Under the pieces are notes generated by a model. That model did not search any database and had not been told where the DNA came from. It saw only the letters and a list, made by a program, of their open reading frames with translations. Source: JANYJZ01 sp964523395 (GTDB lineage Bacteria > Bacteroidota > Ignavibacteria > UBA10030 > SZUA-254). Taken from it: a DNA stretch of 64,000 nt. The stretch is taken from positions 149,654-213,653 of the forward strand of contig CAZFXS010000008.1 in the NCBI GenBank assembly GCA_964523395.1. The letters are read 5' to 3'. Shown here piece after piece: positions 8,540-17,722 of this stretch. Numbering within the stretch: the stretch's first letter is position 1; every line of letters starts with the position of its first letter. The translations under genes and the position numbers were made by a program.

Positions 8540-10609
8540 ATGAACCGCGCTTTCTTTATCACAATCATTACATCACTACTCATGGCAAGCCATTCTTCAG
8601 CTGATACACTTACTGCATATTTCTCTAAAAAGGAACTCGGGTGCATCGTAAAAAAATCCGGCACCACATTCCGGTTATTCGCGCCGCGAGCAACGCAGGT
8701 AACTCTCGTCCTGTATAATAATTATGATGATACAAAAGGACAGGAAATCCCGATGGTGCGGGATGAACAGGGCGTATGGGAATATCTTTCGCTCGGCATG
8801 CTCTATGGAAAGTACTACGGTTACCGCATCAACGGCCCGTCAGGCCCCGGCGAGATGTTCGATTCGACCGTTGTCGTGGGCGATCCGTATTCAAAAGCGG
8901 TAACAACAAGAAATCATTACCGCCATCAGGCAAAAACCCTCATCATTGATACGAAATATAACTGGGAGGGTGATACGTTCATTGCGCCTGCCAATCACAA
9001 TTCTCTTATTATATACGAAGCACACATGCGCGACCTCACCGCACACGTTTCTTCCGGCGTGAAGGCAAAAGGTACTTATAAAGGAATGATGGAGAAAGGA
9101 AAAGCGGGCGGATTGTCATATCTCAAAGAACTCGGCGTCAACGCCGTGGAATTTCTGCCGCTTCAGGATTTCGGCAACATCGAAATTCCTTACAAAGATA
9201 AAACAACACCAGATGACAGCGGCGAGGTGAACACCTGGAATCCGTATGAGCGGAATCATTGGGGATATATGACAAGCTACTTCTTCGCGCCGGAATCGTA
9301 CTATGCTACCGATGGCACTATGGAGCGCGGTGAATATAACGGAACAGACGGCCGCGCCGTCAAAGAATTCAAAGACCTTGTGAAAGCACTCCACAAGGAA
9401 AAGATTGTCGTGCTGATGGACGTGGTATATAATCACGTTTCGCAATATGACTACAATCCATTCAAATATATCGATAAGAAATATTACTTCCGTTGCGATA
9501 CTGCCGGAAATTTCATCAAAGCATCCGGTTGCGGCAATGATTTCAAAACCGAAAACCTGATGGCAAGGAGAGTTATTGTCGAAAGCGTGAAATACTGGAT
9601 GAAAGAATATCATATCGACGGCTTTCGATTTGACATTGCCACACTTATTGATTGGGAAACGCTGAAGGAAGTCGCTACTGAAGCACGGAAGATTAATCCG
9701 AATGTCATTCTCATTGCGGAAGCATGGGGTGGCGGCAAGTACGACCCGCCAGGCTTCAGCGATATCGGATGGGGAGCGTGGAATGACCAAATCCGCAATG
9801 GCGTTAAAGGTCAGAACCCGAAAGACGGCCTTGGATTTATTTTCGGCAAATTCCAGGGAAATAACTCCAAGAAAACATTTCAATCGTATGTGACCGGAAC
9901 TCTTCGCGAAGACGGCGGAATGTATACGAGGAAAGAACACAGCGTTAATTATCTCGAGTCGCATGATGATAATACGCTTGGCGATTTTATCCGTGTTGGT
10001 TCCGGAGATGTAACACCGGACCAGAAAATTACCGATCGTGACTCGAATGCTGTTCTCTCCCCGAAACAGCTTGCACTTAATAAACTTGCAGCGTTGTATT
10101 TATTGACCAGCCAGGGGCCTGTCATGATTGCCGAGGGTCAGGAGTACGCCCGAAGCAAAGTTATCGCTCCGACACCTGCACCGGATCTCAACGTCGGGAA
10201 AATCGATCATAACAGTTACGAAAAAGATAATGAGACAAATTATCTGAACTATCACTACAGCGCCAGAAACAAAGAACTGGTTGATTATTACAAAGGATTG
10301 ATTTCGTTGCGGAAGGCACACCCGGTTATAAGCAGCGGGTTGAAAAAAGCTGTTGAGTTTTTCGAAACGGGCGATGATTTTTTGATTGCGTACAAGATTA
10401 ACAAAAAATCGGCTGGCAAAGTAAAAGCAAAGAACGATATCATTGTTGTTCTTAACGGCAATGGCCAGAAAGAAGGCTCTGTTAAACTGCCCAAGGGAAG
10501 ATGGAAAATTGTGGTAAACGATCAGCATGTCGCATTAAAAGGAATTGGAAAAGCGGTTTCCGGCACTATCACAGTTCCGCCAACGTCTGGAATGGTGTTG
10601 ATACAGTGA
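8540..10609 (+). CDS. Secreted alpha-amylase family (GH13) glycosidase, pullulanase/isoamylase-like
   Basis: 689 residues from the ATG at 8540. A TTG six codons upstream is open, but the ATG gives a clean signal peptide (MNRAFFITIITSLLMASHSSA). Residues ~30-130 look like the CBM48/early-set domain of debranching enzymes (TFRLFAPRATQVTLVLY). The GH13 barrel follows with all conserved regions: DVVYNH (region I), DGFRFDIA with the nucleophile Asp (II), LIAEAWGG with the acid/base Glu (III) and YLESHDDN (IV). A C-terminal all-beta domain ends at PPTSGMVLIQ. By family it hydrolyses alpha-1,6 or alpha-1,4 bonds in starch or glycogen, probably in the periplasm. The substrate cannot be fixed from sequence. 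It stands alone. Confidence 0.9.
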   Translation: MNRAFFITIITSLLMASHSSADTLTAYFSKKELGCIVKKSGTTFRLFAPRATQVTLVLYNNYDDTKGQEIPMVRDEQGVWEYLSLGMLYGKYYGYRINGPSGPGEMFDSTVVVGDPYSKAVTTRNHYRHQAKTLIIDTKYNWEGDTFIAPANHNSLIIYEAHMRDLTAHVSSGVKAKGTYKGMMEKGKAGGLSYLKELGVNAVEFLPLQDFGNIEIPYKDKTTPDDSGEVNTWNPYERNHWGYMTSYFFAPESYYATDGTMERGEYNGTDGRAVKEFKDLVKALHKEKIVVLMDVVYNHVSQYDYNPFKYIDKKYYFRCDTAGNFIKASGCGNDFKTENLMARRVIVESVKYWMKEYHIDGFRFDIATLIDWETLKEVATEARKINPNVILIAEAWGGGKYDPPGFSDIGWGAWNDQIRNGVKGQNPKDGLGFIFGKFQGNNSKKTFQSYVTGTLREDGGMYTRKEHSVNYLESHDDNTLGDFIRVGSGDVTPDQKITDRDSNAVLSPKQLALNKLAALYLLTSQGPVMIAEGQEYARSKVIAPTPAPDLNVGKIDHNSYEKDNETNYLNYHYSARNKELVDYYKGLISLRKAHPVISSGLKKAVEFFETGDDFLIAYKINKKSAGKVKAKNDIIVVLNGNGQKEGSVKLPKGRWKIVVNDQHVALKGIGKAVSGTITVPPTSGMVLIQ

Positions 10610-10704
10610 AGTATTATGTTCATAATTCTTTGTTCTTGTACATTTCCAATAATTAACACTGTATGACTTATTATGATCCGTTACAATATCGTCATTGCAA
10701 TTAA

Positions 10705-12018
10705 ATGACTGGATGGGGGATTTTTATCTTAGGTGCGACATTACTATGGGGGACATCCGCTTCTGGACAGATCATACGTGTAAACCTCGACTTGCCTACC
10801 ACTGAGGATCGAGCAACAAATCATTTAGAACCATTCATGACAAAGCCGCCCGTCCGACTTACCCTTCCACAGGTGGATACATCCAACGCTCAATTCATGG
10901 TTGTCTTCTATACGTATGGACATGGCGACCCATATATCTATATCATGATCCTAGCACATTCAGATGGGGAGCTGCTCTACATCGATCGAAACTATGATCA
11001 TAACCTTGCAAACGATGGGCCTCCGGAGCTTTTCTCAAAAGAATCAAACGAATTTTCATTTGACATTGCATCAAGGGACGACTCATTGCAGATAACTCGA
11101 TTTCTTCTTCTTCGAAATGCAAACATGATTGATGTACCTGATTCAGTTGTTTCTCAACGGATTGATTCTGAAGGCAATCTTACTCCAGCCTTTGTACAAC
11201 GCGCCGCCAAGCTACTTCAACATCCTGAATTCCGTGGGCAACGAGGAACTTTCTATTGGGATGACCGCGTTAACCTGCGGCGAGGAAGAGTGCATGTTGA
11301 TGGAAAATCATACACTATCGGTCTTCTTGATGGTACAAATAATGGCCGCTTCGATGATGACTCTGGTGATGTAAAGGACCTCTTGATTGTAGATAGACAT
11401 TCTTCTGGTAGATTGATGACCTACGATGCATCGAATGTCTTTAAACTAACGGATGTTATTTCCCTTGGAAACGAACGATACAAAATCTCAGCTGTTGATA
11501 AGTATGGACGCTGGATTGAACTTAAGAAAACCGATGAGGCATTAAAATTTACATTTTTTGAAGCTCTAGACTCTAGCACTCAAAATACCAATTTTGTATC
11601 TGAGGTCATTCCACAAAGTATTCGTGATTCACTCTGGAATGTGTCATTCCAAACAATTGATAATTCTCATTTCTCATTGAACACTTTTCGCGGTAAATAC
11701 ATATTGCTTAATTTTTGGGGTGAGTGGTGCAAGCCTTGCCTCGAAGAAATTCCATCTCTTGTTAAGATTGTCGAAGATTTTGATACATCAAAGGTCATGG
11801 TTGTAAGTTTTCTTCAAGCTGTTGACATGCAGAAAGCACGTCAAATAATCTTGGAAAAGGGTATGAGATGGAATCAAGTTTTGGTTACACAAGAGCTTGA
11901 GGAGCAATGCCAGATCATAGCATACCCGACAAATATTCTCTTGTTTCCTAACGGCAAAAATTGCATTCGAAAATCATCTAAGATAGATGTAGGTTTTCTT
12001 GCAAGATATGTACAATGA
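10705..12018 (+). CDS. TlpA-like thioredoxin-domain protein, exported
   Basis: 437 residues. The C-terminal ~130 residues are a TlpA/ResA-like thioredoxin fold with the redox motif WCKPC (after YILLNFWGE) and a YPTNILLFPNGK block with the cis-proline region. The first ~300 residues are of unknown type and contain beta-rich stretches such as IDRNYDHNLANDGPPE. The N-terminus (GIFILGATLLWGTSASGQ) is a signal sequence but has no basic residue before it. An 11-codon ORF starting at 10673 overlaps the start codon as ATGA. Base composition looks more AT-rich than its neighbours, a possible sign of transfer. It is probably a periplasmic thiol-disulfide protein. The partner is unknown. Confidence 0.82.
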   Translation: MTGWGIFILGATLLWGTSASGQIIRVNLDLPTTEDRATNHLEPFMTKPPVRLTLPQVDTSNAQFMVVFYTYGHGDPYIYIMILAHSDGELLYIDRNYDHNLANDGPPELFSKESNEFSFDIASRDDSLQITRFLLLRNANMIDVPDSVVSQRIDSEGNLTPAFVQRAAKLLQHPEFRGQRGTFYWDDRVNLRRGRVHVDGKSYTIGLLDGTNNGRFDDDSGDVKDLLIVDRHSSGRLMTYDASNVFKLTDVISLGNERYKISAVDKYGRWIELKKTDEALKFTFFEALDSSTQNTNFVSEVIPQSIRDSLWNVSFQTIDNSHFSLNTFRGKYILLNFWGEWCKPCLEEIPSLVKIVEDFDTSKVMVVSFLQAVDMQKARQIILEKGMRWNQVLVTQELEEQCQIIAYPTNILLFPNGKNCIRKSSKIDVGFLARYVQ

Positions 12019-12020
12019 GT

Positions 12021-12051
12021 GGCCCCCGCTGTAAATCGGGGCCCTATTTTT
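12021..12051 (+). terminator. Rho-independent terminator after the thioredoxin gene
   Basis: GGCCCC (12021-12026) pairs with GGGGCC (12038-12043) around an 11-base loop and is followed by a T-rich run (CTATTTTTAA). It starts two bases after the stop of the thioredoxin gene and precedes the metallo-beta-lactamase gene. Confidence 0.7.
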
Positions 12052-12072
12052 AAATATCTTTTTACCTTAAAT

Positions 12073-13467
12073 ATGCATATAGAATTCCAGGGCGCGGCAC
12101 GGACTGTCACAGGTTCGATGCATCTTCTTCATATTAACGGCTCGAGAGTGCTGCTTGATTGCGGATTATTCCAGGGCCGGCGGCAGGAATCCAATCAGCG
12201 TAACCGAAACTTCCCATTTGATCCCTCTTCAATCGATGCTGTAGTACTTTCCCATGCCCATATCGACCACAGCGGCAATCTCCCGCAGTTAGTCAAGAAA
12301 GGGTTCACGGGACCGATTTACTGCACCCCTGCGACACGCGACCTTTGTAATATCATGCTTTCGGATAGCGGGTTTATACAGGAAAAAGACGCCGAGTTTC
12401 TTAATAAAAAACTGGCGAAAAGGGGTGAACCGCTTATTGAACCGCTCTATACACCGCAGGATGTCGTGGAAGCGATGAAGTTATTCCGCACTGTACCGTA
12501 TGAGAAAGAGTTCGATGTCATCAGAAATGTATCGGCACGGTATACCGACGCCGGACATATTCTGGGCTCCGCGTCGGTAAAAGTGACTGTAAAAGAAAAG
12601 GGTACAACAAAGACTCTCGGCTTTACGGGCGATATCGGCCCCCGGAATCTGCCGATTGTACGCGACCCTGTCTTTCTGGGCAATGTTGAAGCGCTTATCA
12701 GCGAAAGCACCTACGGCGGCAAACTTCACGGGGCGCCGGAGGAAAAAGAAGATTTACTCCGCGCCGATCTGCAGCGCACGATCGATCGCGGCGGAAAGGT
12801 CATTGTTCCGGCATTCAGCATCGGCAGAACGCAGGATATCGTCTTTGCCCTTCATAAACTATTTGATGCGGGAAGGCTTCCGCGCATCCCGATTTATGTC
12901 GATAGCCCGCTTGCCGTGAACGCCACGGAGGTTTTCAAATTACACCCCGAATGTTTCGACGAAGAAACGTATGCCCATGTTGCTCAGAACCATGACCCGT
13001 TCGGTTTCAACAGATTGCGTTACATCAGAGATGTCGCTGAGTCAAAACAACTTAACGAACGCAAAGAACCTTGTATGATCATTGCCGCTTCCGGAATGTG
13101 TGAAGCCGGAAGGATTCTCCATCACCTTGCAAACAACATTGAAGATCCGCGCAACACAGTCCTTATTGTGGGATTTCAGGCTGAGCATACACTTGGTAAA
13201 AAACTGGTGGATAAGCAGGACGAAGTCAGTATTTTCGGCTCTGTCTACAAACGAAAAGCTGAGGTTATCGTTCACGATTCCTTCAGTGCTCATGCCGACG
13301 GCAACGATTTACTCAGATACGCGGATCAGTTCGACAAACGACAACTGGAACAGATATTCCTTGTTCATGGCGAGTACGAACGACAAGTGGATTTTCAGTC
13401 GGGTCTGAAACAGCACGGGTTTTCAAATGTGCAGATTCCGGCACGCGGAGACAAAGCTGAAGTGTGA
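12073..13467 (+). CDS. Beta-CASP metallo-beta-lactamase fold hydrolase (RNA-specificity type)
   Basis: 464 residues from the ATG at 12073; MHIEFQGAARTVTGSMHLL is the canonical family start, and the 18 codons upstream overlap a terminator. The zinc site is complete: SHAHIDHSGN (HxHxDH), TDAGHILGS, FTGDIG, and late histidines in SFSAHAD and VHGE. The beta-CASP segment includes KVIVPAFSIGRTQD, PIYVDSPLA and MIIAASGMCEAGRILHHL, and an RMMBL (Zn-dependent metallo-hydrolase RNA specificity) tail follows. Members are mostly predicted ribonucleases related to RNase J/CPSF73 and act in the cytoplasm. It is followed after 25 bases by a barrel protein gene. The RNA substrate is unknown. Confidence 0.92.
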   Translation: MHIEFQGAARTVTGSMHLLHINGSRVLLDCGLFQGRRQESNQRNRNFPFDPSSIDAVVLSHAHIDHSGNLPQLVKKGFTGPIYCTPATRDLCNIMLSDSGFIQEKDAEFLNKKLAKRGEPLIEPLYTPQDVVEAMKLFRTVPYEKEFDVIRNVSARYTDAGHILGSASVKVTVKEKGTTKTLGFTGDIGPRNLPIVRDPVFLGNVEALISESTYGGKLHGAPEEKEDLLRADLQRTIDRGGKVIVPAFSIGRTQDIVFALHKLFDAGRLPRIPIYVDSPLAVNATEVFKLHPECFDEETYAHVAQNHDPFGFNRLRYIRDVAESKQLNERKEPCMIIAASGMCEAGRILHHLANNIEDPRNTVLIVGFQAEHTLGKKLVDKQDEVSIFGSVYKRKAEVIVHDSFSAHADGNDLLRYADQFDKRQLEQIFLVHGEYERQVDFQSGLKQHGFSNVQIPARGDKAEV

Positions 13468-13492
13468 GAACTATCTGTGGTTCCCATCCCGG

Positions 13493-15370
13493 ATGAACAA
13501 ATTAGCAATCATACTGCTGTTGTTTCTTCTCATTATTTCCTCTGTGTATTCCCAATCATCAAGTGATTCCGGGCGCTTTTCTTCTATCACATTCGACAAA
13601 CTGCTTACAACGTACCGATGGACCGGTTTTCTCCTCTATACAAACAGGTTCGGCCCGCTCTCACTGAAAGTCAATGAACGGTTTACCTCTTCCTATATCC
13701 GTATCGATAAGGGATTAATACGCGATGAGCAGCTGTTGGGGCTTTCCATGAGATATGATCTGGCGGAACGGTGGAAAGCCGCTTCCGAGTTTTCTTCGTA
13801 TGTTCTATCCGATAATAAAAGTATCGGTATCGGCAACGCATCTTCGCATGGCTTTTATGGTGGCATCGGATTTTTACCTCAACAGAATATTCTCATAGAA
13901 CCGCTCATAGGGTTCCGCATCGACAATCAGATTGACCAGTATGACCGCGGAGTTTCGTACCTTCTTCGCGGCTCCGCAACCGACCTCGACTATTACGGGT
14001 ATTCCACAAACGTGCTTGGCCGTTTTCAATATGATAAACTTGACCCCAGGACACTTTCCTCCGACAGTGCGATTATCACTGTCAGAAAAAACTTTTTCGG
14101 GCAGACACGCAATGCCTTGCAATTCCGTTACTTCCGTAACAGCCGCGATTTTTATTTCGCTGCTGACAGCGGCGTTCGCCGGCAATTCAACGTATTGCAA
14201 AACATTGAGACCCGGGCTGAACGCACGTTCGGTATCGGTGATTCGCTCGACTACGCCATCGGTGACCGGGGTTTGCTGACATTCAACGGCAATATTATTT
14301 CCCGGTTAATCAACAGAGAAACAAGGTACAGGACATCCGCAGACAATCGTCTCGCGACTGAGATTCACGAACTCAGGATTGAAGGAAGCGCTCAGGCTAC
14401 ACTCTTTATAGGCAATGCCCTTGATGGCTTTTTCAGATTGTACTATCAGGAACGTAATGAACAACACAAGATTATTGACAACCCTGAGTTGGACCGCCTG
14501 AAGAACATTAATAGCCTGGCTGCTGTCGAGGAGCAAAAAAATAACCAGTCACACCGGACATCGTTATCATCAGGAATAAATTTCCGGCCATCGAAATCCG
14601 ATACTATGATATTTTCCGGTTCCGGTACATTGCTTCGGTATGATACACCGTCACTTGCCAACCTTGATGACCGTGATGAACTCTGGTATGTCCTGAATAT
14701 CACCACACTGCACAAGATCAATCGCTATCTTCACGTCACTTTTTCTGCTGACGCAAATCTCACCCATCTGGTCTATTTATCATCCCGCCGGAGTGCCGAT
14801 AACACCTGGAATCGAATTCTTCGCTTATCGCCACGCGTGGTGTATAGCCCCACAAGCGGCATGACAACCATGAATAGGTTTGAAGTGCTTGCAAATTATA
14901 CTGTGTATGACTTTGAGTACTTGTCATCATCGACAAGAAGTTTTTCATTCAGACAGTTCGCATTTATTGATTCCACTACGATCGAGCTGACACAAAAGCT
15001 GGCTTTTGAGTGGTTTAGCCATATAAAACTTTATGAACGTGGAGATTTGCGCTGGGATGCGTTTTCTGAGCGCCCTGTGGCTGCTTTTGAGGATAAAACA
15101 TTCAGCGGAGCATTAGTATATGCCATCAATTATCGTTTGCTTTTTTCAGTTGGGATTCGTTATTTTAATCAACTGCGATTTGGATATAGCGGAAGTACCC
15201 GTTATATTGAACGGTCGTTCCGGAGTATCGGACCAACGACCGCCATCCGGTGGAATGTCAGCAATACAACAGAGTTTTTGCTTAACGGCTGGTTTGAACA
15301 TCATTCGATGTCGGATCAGCCGAATAGCCGGTACGCAAATATGTCCATGTCACTGAATATGCGCATTTAA
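13493..15370 (+). CDS. Predicted outer-membrane beta-barrel protein, unknown family
   Basis: 625 residues from the ATG at 13493 (MNKLAIILLLFLLIISSVYS), which gives a good signal peptide. An upstream start would overlap the previous gene by 41 bases. The mature part is made of alternating hydrophobic/polar strands with many Tyr, Phe and Arg (AAFEDKTFSGALVYAINYRL, RLLFSVGIRYFNQLRF), and it ends in SMSLNMRI. The strand pattern fits a barrel, though the last residue is not Phe. No family recognised. It lies 25 bases after the metallo-hydrolase gene and 15 bases before the RsbW-like gene, so it is probably in their operon. Confidence 0.75.
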   Translation: MNKLAIILLLFLLIISSVYSQSSSDSGRFSSITFDKLLTTYRWTGFLLYTNRFGPLSLKVNERFTSSYIRIDKGLIRDEQLLGLSMRYDLAERWKAASEFSSYVLSDNKSIGIGNASSHGFYGGIGFLPQQNILIEPLIGFRIDNQIDQYDRGVSYLLRGSATDLDYYGYSTNVLGRFQYDKLDPRTLSSDSAIITVRKNFFGQTRNALQFRYFRNSRDFYFAADSGVRRQFNVLQNIETRAERTFGIGDSLDYAIGDRGLLTFNGNIISRLINRETRYRTSADNRLATEIHELRIEGSAQATLFIGNALDGFFRLYYQERNEQHKIIDNPELDRLKNINSLAAVEEQKNNQSHRTSLSSGINFRPSKSDTMIFSGSGTLLRYDTPSLANLDDRDELWYVLNITTLHKINRYLHVTFSADANLTHLVYLSSRRSADNTWNRILRLSPRVVYSPTSGMTTMNRFEVLANYTVYDFEYLSSSTRSFSFRQFAFIDSTTIELTQKLAFEWFSHIKLYERGDLRWDAFSERPVAAFEDKTFSGALVYAINYRLLFSVGIRYFNQLRFGYSGSTRYIERSFRSIGPTTAIRWNVSNTTEFLLNGWFEHHSMSDQPNSRYANMSMSLNMRI

Positions 15371-15385
15371 ATAAAGGACAGATCG

Positions 15386-15811
15386 TTGTCTTCAAAAGAT
15401 AAAACGAAATTCTTGCTTGAGCTCGTTAGTAATCCGAAAGAGATTATTAAAGTCGAGAAGTTCCTTGAAAAAATAAATAAAACTCTTTGCCTCGAAGAGG
15501 GAAAGTACAACAAACTTCTTGTTGCCACAACGGAGGCTGTTAACAACGGGATGATTCACGGCAACAAGCGGGATCCGAATAAAAAAGTTGTGCTGACATG
15601 TGAAATCAGCGACAACACCCTGTATGTGCGCGTGCATGACGAAGGAAAAGGCGTTGACCCGGACAGCCTCCCGGATCCGCTTGCGGAAGAAAATCTCCTG
15701 CGCGAAAACGGGCGCGGCGTATTCCTGATGCGGTCGCTGATGGACAGTATGAAGTTTGAAATCACCGACAAAGGTGCTGATGTTATTATGACCCTCGCTT
15801 TAACAGAGTAA
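15386..15811 (+). CDS. RsbW/SpoIIAB-type anti-sigma ATPase (HATPase_c_2)
   Basis: 141 residues, TTG start with AAAGGA just upstream (15373-15378). The Bergerat ATP-binding fold is visible: N box ATTEAVNNGMIHGN, G1 box HDEGKGVDPDSLPDP, and G2 block ENGRGVFLMRSL. Such small GHKL kinases phosphorylate an anti-anti-sigma partner and bind a sigma factor, the partner-switching mode. No STAS partner or sigma gene is within the window, so the target is unknown. It is the third gene of the metallo-hydrolase/barrel unit, which links that unit to a possible stress circuit (inference). Confidence 0.88.
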   Translation: MSSKDKTKFLLELVSNPKEIIKVEKFLEKINKTLCLEEGKYNKLLVATTEAVNNGMIHGNKRDPNKKVVLTCEISDNTLYVRVHDEGKGVDPDSLPDPLAEENLLRENGRGVFLMRSLMDSMKFEITDKGADVIMTLALTE

Positions 15812-15833
15812 AGCGATTGTATATTAAAAATTA

Positions 15834-15870
15834 AAGAGCCGTCCCGGTACCCGGAGACGGCTCTTCTGTT
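15834..15870. terminator. Bidirectional terminator between RsbW-like gene and mdh
   Basis: AAGAGCCGTC (15834-15843) and GACGGCTCTT (15856-15865) form a perfect 10-bp stem. It is followed by CTGTTTT on the plus strand and by a T-rich stretch on the minus strand, so it can end both convergent transcripts. Confidence 0.8.
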
Positions 15871-15888
15871 TTACGAATGATTGAATTG

Positions 15889-16812
15889 TCAGAGTTTCAG
15901 TTTTGCGATATTTGATTTTACCTCTTCGGCCGATTTTGTTAATGCTGCTTTTTCTTCCGGTGTTAAAGGAACTTCAACAATTTTTTCGATCCCTTTTCTG
16001 CCGAGCTTTACAGGCACACCAACATATGTGTCGCGCAACCCGAATTCACCCTGCAGATACGCCGCACATGGGAGGATACGTTTCTTATCCTTCACAATCG
16101 CTTCTACCATTTCAACAGCAGCAGCCGACGGAGCGTAATACGCGCTTCCGGTTTTAAGGAAATTAACGATTTCAATACCGCCATCCCGTGCCCGCTGTAC
16201 CAGCTTATCAATTGTCGGTTTATCGAGAAATTCCGAAAGCGGAACGCCCGCAATGGTCGTATACCTCACCAGCGGTACCATCGAATCACCATGGCCGCCA
16301 AGCACCAGCGCCTGGATATCTTCTACCGAAACACCAAGCTCCATCGCGATAAATGTTCTGTACCGGGCTGTGTCCAGGATGCCCGCCATTCCGATAACTC
16401 GGTGCTTCTCAAAACCGCTGACTTTATACGCTACGTACGTCATGACATCCAGTGGATTAGAAACAATAATGAGAATGGACTGGGGAGATTTTGCAACAAT
16501 TTGTTCTGTTACCGACTTAACAATCCCTGCGTTTGTTTCCTGAAGCTGTTCACGGGTCATGCCGGGCTTCCGAGCTATTCCCGCCGTAATAACAACAATG
16601 TCAGAATTCGCGGTGTGATCGTAACTATTGGTACCGATTACTCTTGTATCAGTTCCTTCAATGGGGGCAGATTCATACATATCCAAGCCTTTTCCCTGGG
16701 GGATGCCTTCCAGGATATCAATGAGGACAACTTCGTTTGCAAGTTCTTTATCGACAATGCGCTGAGCGGCAGTTGCGCCGACATTTCCCGCGCCGACTAC
16801 TGTAATTTTCAT
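15889..16812 (-). CDS. mdh: Malate dehydrogenase
   Basis: 307 residues from the ATG at 16812, which has a GGAG site; 16 further open codons upstream are not family sequence. It catalyses NAD-dependent malate/oxaloacetate interconversion in the TCA cycle. The Rossmann motif is at the start (VVGAGNVGATAAQ) and Asp follows the second strand (VLIDILEG). Substrate-binding Arg blocks are RKPGMTREQL and LDTARYRTF, and the catalytic His lies in LGGHGDSMVPLV. Residue choice and length fit the lactate-dehydrogenase-like MDH of Chlorobi and Bacteroidota. It follows rpmA by 105 bases with a terminator-like hairpin between, so it is probably transcribed separately. Confidence 0.95.
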   Translation of the reverse strand: MKITVVGAGNVGATAAQRIVDKELANEVVLIDILEGIPQGKGLDMYESAPIEGTDTRVIGTNSYDHTANSDIVVITAGIARKPGMTREQLQETNAGIVKSVTEQIVAKSPQSILIIVSNPLDVMTYVAYKVSGFEKHRVIGMAGILDTARYRTFIAMELGVSVEDIQALVLGGHGDSMVPLVRYTTIAGVPLSEFLDKPTIDKLVQRARDGGIEIVNFLKTGSAYYAPSAAAVEMVEAIVKDKKRILPCAAYLQGEFGLRDTYVGVPVKLGRKGIEKIVEVPLTPEEKAALTKSAEEVKSNIAKLKL

Positions 16813-16868
16813 ACGGGCTCCTTTTTCATTTAGTGAATACAGCTGATTGGTAACTTCCACACAAACAA

Positions 16869-16888
16869 AAGCCCGCCAAAGCGGGCTT
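16869..16888 (-). terminator. Terminator of the rplU-rpmA unit
   Basis: AAGCCCGC (16869-16876) pairs with GCGGGCTT (16881-16888) around a 4-base loop. On the minus strand it is followed by TTGTTTGT. It lies 30 bases past the rpmA stop. Confidence 0.75.
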
Positions 16889-16917
16889 GTGTTTATGCAT
16901 TTTTGTAACGAACTGTG

Positions 16918-17172
16918 TTATGACGGAAGAATACTGACGACATTTCTGGATTTTCCAAACTTCTGGAACTGTACTACGCCGTTTTTCAACGCGAATAACG
17001 TGTCATCGCTTCCGATACCGACATTAACGCCGGGTGAGAATTTTGTTCCCCGCTGACGTACAAGAATACTGCCGGCTGTGACTGTCTCGCCGCCAAAGCG
17101 TTTTACACCAAGCCGTTGTGCGTTGCTATCGCGTCCGTTGCGGGAACTTCCGCCGCCTTTTTTATGTGCCAT
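16918..17172 (-). CDS. rpmA: 50S ribosomal protein L27
   Basis: 84 residues beginning MAHKKGGGSSRNGRDSNAQR, the conserved L27 start that reaches the peptidyl-transferase centre. The rest (GSILVRQRGTKFSPG, GVVQFQKFG) is also typical. No cleaved N-terminal extension of the Firmicutes kind is present. The gene follows rplU by 11 bases, the usual L21-L27 pair. Confidence 0.97.
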   Translation of the reverse strand: MAHKKGGGSSRNGRDSNAQRLGVKRFGGETVTAGSILVRQRGTKFSPGVNVGIGSDDTLFALKNGVVQFQKFGKSRNVVSILPS

Positions 17173-17183
17173 CTGATTACTCC

Positions 17184-17492
17184 TTATCCAATCTTTGTTA
17201 TTTCAATTTCCGTATACTGCTGACGATGACCGCGGCGTAAGCGGTATCCTTTGCGTTTCTTCTTTTTGAACACGATAACGGTTTCATCTTTCACGTGATC
17301 GAGGACTTTCGCCTGAACAGTGACGTTTTTCACCAGCGGATTGCCGATAGAAACTTTATTATCATCCGAAACGAGTAAAACGCGGTCGAACTTTACGGTA
17401 CTTCCGACTTTATCTGCAAGGCGAGGGACGAAGACTCGCTCTGCGGGGCTTACCTTCAGTTGCTGCCCTGCAACATCAACTACTGCAAACAT
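17184..17492 (-). CDS. rplU: 50S ribosomal protein L21
   Basis: 102 residues. MFAVVDVAGQQLKVSPAE at the start and FKKKKRKGYRLRRGHRQQYT near the end are L21 hallmarks; the protein binds 23S rRNA. It is first in a two-gene unit with rpmA. Confidence 0.97.
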   Translation of the reverse strand: MFAVVDVAGQQLKVSPAERVFVPRLADKVGSTVKFDRVLLVSDDNKVSIGNPLVKNVTVQAKVLDHVKDETVIVFKKKKRKGYRLRRGHRQQYTEIEITKIG

Positions 17493-17622
17493 GGTGAATT
17501 TACCTCGATTTGATGGAATTTCTTAAAAAATGTGAAGTCAATCTACAAAAATTTGGTGTGAAAGTCAACGAAAAAACTTCGGCGAACTTCTTCTCTCTCT
17601 AAATGATTTTGCGTTATTTTGT

Positions 17623-17651
17623 TTGACTTTTAACGCAAATCTCTCTATGTT
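17623..17651 (+). promoter_or_regulatory. Putative sigma-70-like promoter of the response regulator gene
   Basis: TTGACT (17623-17628), a 17-base spacer and TATGTT (17646-17651), about 70 bases before the response regulator start. The match is to the general sigma-70 pattern and is unproven. Confidence 0.4.
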
Positions 17652-17722
17652 TAGGCTGTATTTCCTGTCATTCACACGCATCTTCACACCGAAGATGATA
17701 TTATTCCACTCATTTGCAGTAC

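Noticed and set aside
9116..9964. 282-codon open frame on the minus strand opposite the amylase gene
   Set aside because: It lies wholly inside the GH13 gene, shows no family motif, and its codon pattern mirrors the sense strand.
16291..16833. 180-codon open frame opposite mdh
   Set aside because: Antisense shadow of a conserved enzyme.
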